DNA of 8,680 bases from CAYZIC01 sp964478335 (GTDB taxonomy: Bacteria > Verrucomicrobiota > Kiritimatiellia > RFP12 > DVOR01), in contig CAYZIC010000081.1 of the NCBI GenBank assembly GCA_964478335.1, forward strand, positions 1 through 8,680, given 5' to 3'. Under the pieces are notes generated by a model. The model made no database searches and had not been told where the DNA came from. It was given only the letters and a program-made list of their open reading frames with translations. This document shows positions 5,714 to 8,680 of the stretch, in pieces; the stretch's first letter is position 1, and each line of letters starts with the position of its first letter. The translations under genes were made by a program, and so were the position numbers.

Positions 5714-8461
5714 ATGAAAACCTATTTAACACTTTTAACAAGCTTTTTGTGCTTGAGTGGTCTTGTTCGGCCTCTTTGGGCGGATAGCCTTCCTAAGAAC
5801 TACGCACAGGGAGCGAAAGCAACTGTTTCGGACCAAGAGAATAAGATCTATTGTGCAAGTAAATTAGTCGATGGGATCGTCAATCGCACGGCAGTATCTG
5901 GAGAGCAATCACGCTGGGGAAGTGCTGAGCGCCGCAACTTGATCAATGATGTGTGGACAGGCCGTGATCTCTGGGTCGAGATTGACTTGGGTAAAAAGGT
6001 GCAAGGCATCCAAGATATCCAGATCGATTGGGAGTTTGCTAAGACGCTCGATTTGACCCTCTCAGTGTCGGATGACTCTCTTGTCTGGCGCAAGGTATGG
6101 GAGCAAGCAGGTCAGTTGCCAACGAGTGTGTCGCAAATCATCTCGCTTGATAAGCCCGTTGATGGGCGGTATGTGAAATTGACAATCGGCAGCTTCCAAA
6201 AGCAAGCCTGGCCGACCGTCTCTATTTATGAGATTGGGGTCTTTACCGAAAAGTTGCCGATGACCTTGGGGCGAGCACTGGATCTATTGACTCCTGCAAC
6301 CATCGATGTCAGTGGTGACCAGTTAACTCACGAGCTGCCGGCATCAATCACTGCAAAAATGATTGCCTCGACCTTTGAGCAGATCATTGCGCTCGATGGT
6401 AAGATCCGGCATCCCTTAAATGACAAAACCACGCTTGTCACCTTTGAGCTTTCTAAAGATGGTCAGACGATTACCTCGCAACCGATCCCCTTGGTTGTTA
6501 AAGGCACCTTTACAGATCCTGCTACGCAAGCCAAACCCGCTGTCATTCCCGCTTTGCAAGAGTGGGAAAGTACAGAAAAAGGCCAATGGAAACCTACCGA
6601 TACGACCATTATCAGTTGTGCTGATGTGGACAGCCTCAAGAGCCGCATGCGTATCTTTGCGTATGAGCTGTGTAACCTGATGCAGGTCAATGTGCAGATC
6701 GTGCCGCGCTCAAACATTGCAGATATCCGTGTGATCCTGAGCCCCGAGGTCGCCCATAAGCTCGGCCCAGAGGGCTATGAGCTCGAAATCAATCAAGTCG
6801 TCACGATCAAAGCAGCCACCGAGCAAGCGGCATTTTGGGCGACACGATCGATCATGCAAATTTTGGCTAGTAAAGGGGCATTGCCATACGGTAGAGCCAT
6901 TGACTACCCTCAGTACCCAGTGCGTGGATTTATGTATGATGTCGGGCGTAAGCCGACGACGATTCAAATGATCCAGGATGTCATGCAGGTGATGGCTTGG
7001 TATAAGATGAATGACCTCCAGCTCCACCTCAATGATAACTATATATGGTTGCACGAATACACCAAAATCGCCAATGACAAGCAAGCCTCCCTGGAGAATA
7101 AAAAGGCAGCCATTGCAGAGGTCTTGAAGCAAAATCCGTCAAGCTTCCGCCTTGAGTCGGTCGTCGAGGGAAAAAATGGTGTCAAGCTGACCTCCAAGGA
7201 TGCATCCTTTAGTAAGGCTGACTTTGGGGCTTTGCTCGATCAAGCTAAGCTCTATGGCGTGTCAATCGTTCCTGAAATCGATGTCCCAGGGCATGCCATG
7301 AGCCTCGTGGCTGTGCGACCAGAGCTCATGTATCGCGGTGGCGTGCATAAACCGCACGATGTTGAACGCGTCGCCATGCTAGATGCATCCCACGAAGTCT
7401 ATGATCCCAAGACCGGCAGCACCTATCTTGATGAAACGCTCAATTTTGCACAAGGGATCTTTGATGAATATCTCACGGGCGAGAATCCTGTCTTTAGAGA
7501 TAGTGTGGTACATATCGGTACTGATGAATACTATGGACATCCGGAGGATTATCGCGCCTTTGCCGATGCGATGCTCAAATTCATGATCAAGCGCGGTCGC
7601 ACACCTCGTCTGTGGGGCAGTTTGCGCGCAAAGCAGGGCAAGACCCCAGTCATCTCTAAGGGCGTGCAAATGCACATCTGGTCGCTTTACTGGCAGGCTC
7701 CACAGCCGGCTATTGACCTCGGATACGACATCATCAACATCCTCGATCGTGACGTCTATGTCGTGCCCAATGGTCAGGGCAACATCGGAGCCTATGGCGA
7801 TGATATCAGTAGACAGCACCTCTACAGCGACAAGTGGCAACCCCACATCTTTGCCAATCAACGCGTTGCTCCCGGTCACCCCAAATTGCTCGGTGCTCAA
7901 TGGGCTCTCTGGTGCGACAATGCTTGGCGCAGAGATACGGGATTGCAAGATCTTGATCTCTTTGATCGCATCGCTGCAAACTGCTCTGTAATCGCAGAAA
8001 AAACCTGGGCAACTGGACAAGATGCCTCCTTTGATGCCTTCACAGCATTAACAGCCAAGATCGGCTTACCTCGACACTTAAATGCTGCTGATGTCTACAA
8101 GCCCAATTACACCCTGACATTTGATTGTATGCGCAAAGGTGAGGGCAACCAAGAGCAGATCCTCTTTAAGGGACACACCGCAACCATTCGGGCTGTTGAT
8201 TCGACCACGGGTAAAATGGGCCTACGCCGCAATTCATGGGACTATGTCTTTGACTACACCCTCCCTCTCGACAAATGGGTCTCGATTAAAATTGTGGCCA
8301 ATGGACGTCAGACTACGCTCTTTGTCGATGGTAAGAAAATCGGCTCCCCGAAACGTTTGCTCTTCCCTGATGCCTGCAAATACTACAGCCTCTACTTGAC
8401 CAAGCCGATCCAAGTAGACCCATCATTTAAAGGTGAGATCAAAAATCTCGAAATCAAATAA
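5714..8461 (+). CDS. Secreted GH20 beta-N-acetylhexosaminidase / lacto-N-biosidase-like enzyme with carbohydrate-binding modules
   Basis: A 915-residue modular protein. Residues 1-23 are a signal peptide, with likely cleavage after LWA. About 26-178 is an F5/8 type C (discoidin, CBM32-like) module. About 190-263 resembles a degenerate bacterial Ig-like domain (IALDGKIRHP, then a strand pair). About 275-395 is the GH20b N-terminal domain. About 397-765 is the GH20 barrel, with RGFMYDVGRK at 404-413, KMNDLQLHLNDN at 431-442, EIDVPGHA at 521-528 and the catalytic HIGTDE at 600-605 (predicted D604/E605 pair). About 795-915 is a LamG-like jelly roll. GH20 enzymes use substrate-assisted catalysis through the acetamido group to release N-acetylhexosamine, or lacto-N-biose in one clade. 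The FRLES (478-482), VPEIDVPGHA and GYDIIN (670-675) blocks recall that clade; the substrate is not certain. ATG has AAGGA 7 bases upstream. The gene stands alone, with its own terminator. Confidence 0.9.
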   Translation: MKTYLTLLTSFLCLSGLVRPLWADSLPKNYAQGAKATVSDQENKIYCASKLVDGIVNRTAVSGEQSRWGSAERRNLINDVWTGRDLWVEIDLGKKVQGIQDIQIDWEFAKTLDLTLSVSDDSLVWRKVWEQAGQLPTSVSQIISLDKPVDGRYVKLTIGSFQKQAWPTVSIYEIGVFTEKLPMTLGRALDLLTPATIDVSGDQLTHELPASITAKMIASTFEQIIALDGKIRHPLNDKTTLVTFELSKDGQTITSQPIPLVVKGTFTDPATQAKPAVIPALQEWESTEKGQWKPTDTTIISCADVDSLKSRMRIFAYELCNLMQVNVQIVPRSNIADIRVILSPEVAHKLGPEGYELEINQVVTIKAATEQAAFWATRSIMQILASKGALPYGRAIDYPQYPVRGFMYDVGRKPTTIQMIQDVMQVMAWYKMNDLQLHLNDNYIWLHEYTKIANDKQASLENKKAAIAEVLKQNPSSFRLESVVEGKNGVKLTSKDASFSKADFGALLDQAKLYGVSIVPEIDVPGHAMSLVAVRPELMYRGGVHKPHDVERVAMLDASHEVYDPKTGSTYLDETLNFAQGIFDEYLTGENPVFRDSVVHIGTDEYYGHPEDYRAFADAMLKFMIKRGRTPRLWGSLRAKQGKTPVISKGVQMHIWSLYWQAPQPAIDLGYDIINILDRDVYVVPNGQGNIGAYGDDISRQHLYSDKWQPHIFANQRVAPGHPKLLGAQWALWCDNAWRRDTGLQDLDLFDRIAANCSVIAEKTWATGQDASFDAFTALTAKIGLPRHLNAADVYKPNYTLTFDCMRKGEGNQEQILFKGHTATIRAVDSTTGKMGLRRNSWDYVFDYTLPLDKWVSIKIVANGRQTTLFVDGKKIGSPKRLLFPDACKYYSLYLTKPIQVDPSFKGEIKNLEIK

Positions 8462-8475
8462 TGCTACAATCTCTC

Positions 8476-8505
8476 AAAAGCCCCGCTCTCCGAGTGGGGC
8501 TTTTT
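8476..8505 (+). terminator. Intrinsic terminator of the GH20 gene
   Basis: Fifteen bases after the stop, AAAA leads into a 9-bp stem (GCCCCGCTC at 8480-8488 with GAGTGGGGC at 8492-8500, including one G-T pair) with a TCC loop, followed by TTTTT at 8501-8505. The A-tract and T-tract would also allow function on the minus strand, but no minus-strand gene ends here. Confidence 0.92.
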
Positions 8506-8577
8506 ACTGTGAGTCGATGTAAGTCATTGAAATAGGCTATTGATTGTAAAAAGAACCCCAAAATCACGCATTCCTTA

Positions 8578-8606
8578 TTGACAAAATTGCACCAGTATGA
8601 TATCTT
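8578..8606 (+). promoter_or_regulatory. Promoter of the tRNA-Val gene
   Basis: A perfect -35 TTGACA at 8578-8583 is followed after 17 bases by TATCTT at 8601-8606, with TG at 8598-8599 forming an extended -10. The transcript start would be near 8613, about 13 bases before the mature tRNA end, as is usual for tRNA genes. Confidence 0.72.
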
Positions 8607-8625
8607 TCATTTCGTTTTCTTTTAA

Positions 8626-8680
8626 GGGCAGTTAGCTCAGTTGGTTAGAGCACTTGCTTGACATGCAAGGGGTCACTGGT
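8626..8680 (+). tRNA. tRNA-Val(GAC), cut by the right window edge
   Basis: The 5' 55 bases of a tRNA are visible. The acceptor strand GGGCAGT is at 8626-8632. The D arm is GCTC..GAGC with AGTTGGTTA as loop. The anticodon stem CTTGC/GCAAG encloses the loop TTGACAT (8658-8664), so the anticodon is GAC at 8660-8662, reading GUC and GUU valine codons. A 5-base variable region GGGTC and the first strand of the T arm (ACTGG) follow. The rest of the T arm, the 3' acceptor strand and the CCA end lie outside the window. Confidence 0.95.

Noticed and set aside
7379..8020. 213-codon open frame on the minus strand opposite the GH20 gene
   Set aside because: It lies wholly within the well-supported GH20 catalytic domain, has no recognisable motif and no clear ribosome site. 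It is a by-product of the coding sequence on the other strand.
8626..8680. tRNA-Val as an integration site for a mobile element
   Set aside because: The 3' end, where integration would occur, is outside the window, and no integrase or element gene is visible.

Overview
The window (about 50% GC by eye) looks like a chromosomal segment of a Gram-negative-type, glycan-degrading bacterium. It carries an MEP-pathway gene (ispF), a GldG/DUF4340 membrane gene pair and a large secreted GH20 enzyme. This combination would fit a Verrucomicrobiota/Lentisphaerota-like lineage or another PVC or Bacteroidota-type group. That placement is an inference with low confidence, because no taxonomic marker gene is complete here.

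Layout. Positions 1-5288 hold five tightly packed minus-strand genes, read from right to left: ispF, cysS, tmk, a GldG-family gene and a DUF4340 gene that runs off the left edge. The gaps between them are 14, 2, 4 and 15 bases, so they probably form one operon. Positions 5289-5713 are a 425-bp divergent intergenic region. It contains a run of small hairpin-forming repeats, a longer imperfect inverted repeat, three copies of the 7-mer TGGTCAA and a candidate promoter. Positions 5714-8461 encode a 915-residue secreted GH20 glycosidase on the plus strand, followed by a strong intrinsic terminator. At the right edge a tRNA-Val(GAC), cut by the window end, follows its own good promoter.

How the genes work together. 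The first three operon genes are housekeeping: isoprenoid precursor synthesis, cysteinyl-tRNA charging and dTMP phosphorylation. The last two encode inner-membrane-anchored, largely periplasmic proteins of the kind that normally accompany an ABC-2 type ATPase and permease. Those two partners are not in the window. The GH20 enzyme is an independent unit with its own promoter and terminator, and probably trims N-acetylhexosamine-containing glycans outside the cytoplasm.

I see no CRISPR array, transposase, phage gene or defence system. The least ordinary parts are the structured intergenic region at 5300-5640, the separation of the GldG/DUF4340 pair from its expected transporter genes, and the lacto-N-biosidase-like features of the GH20 enzyme.
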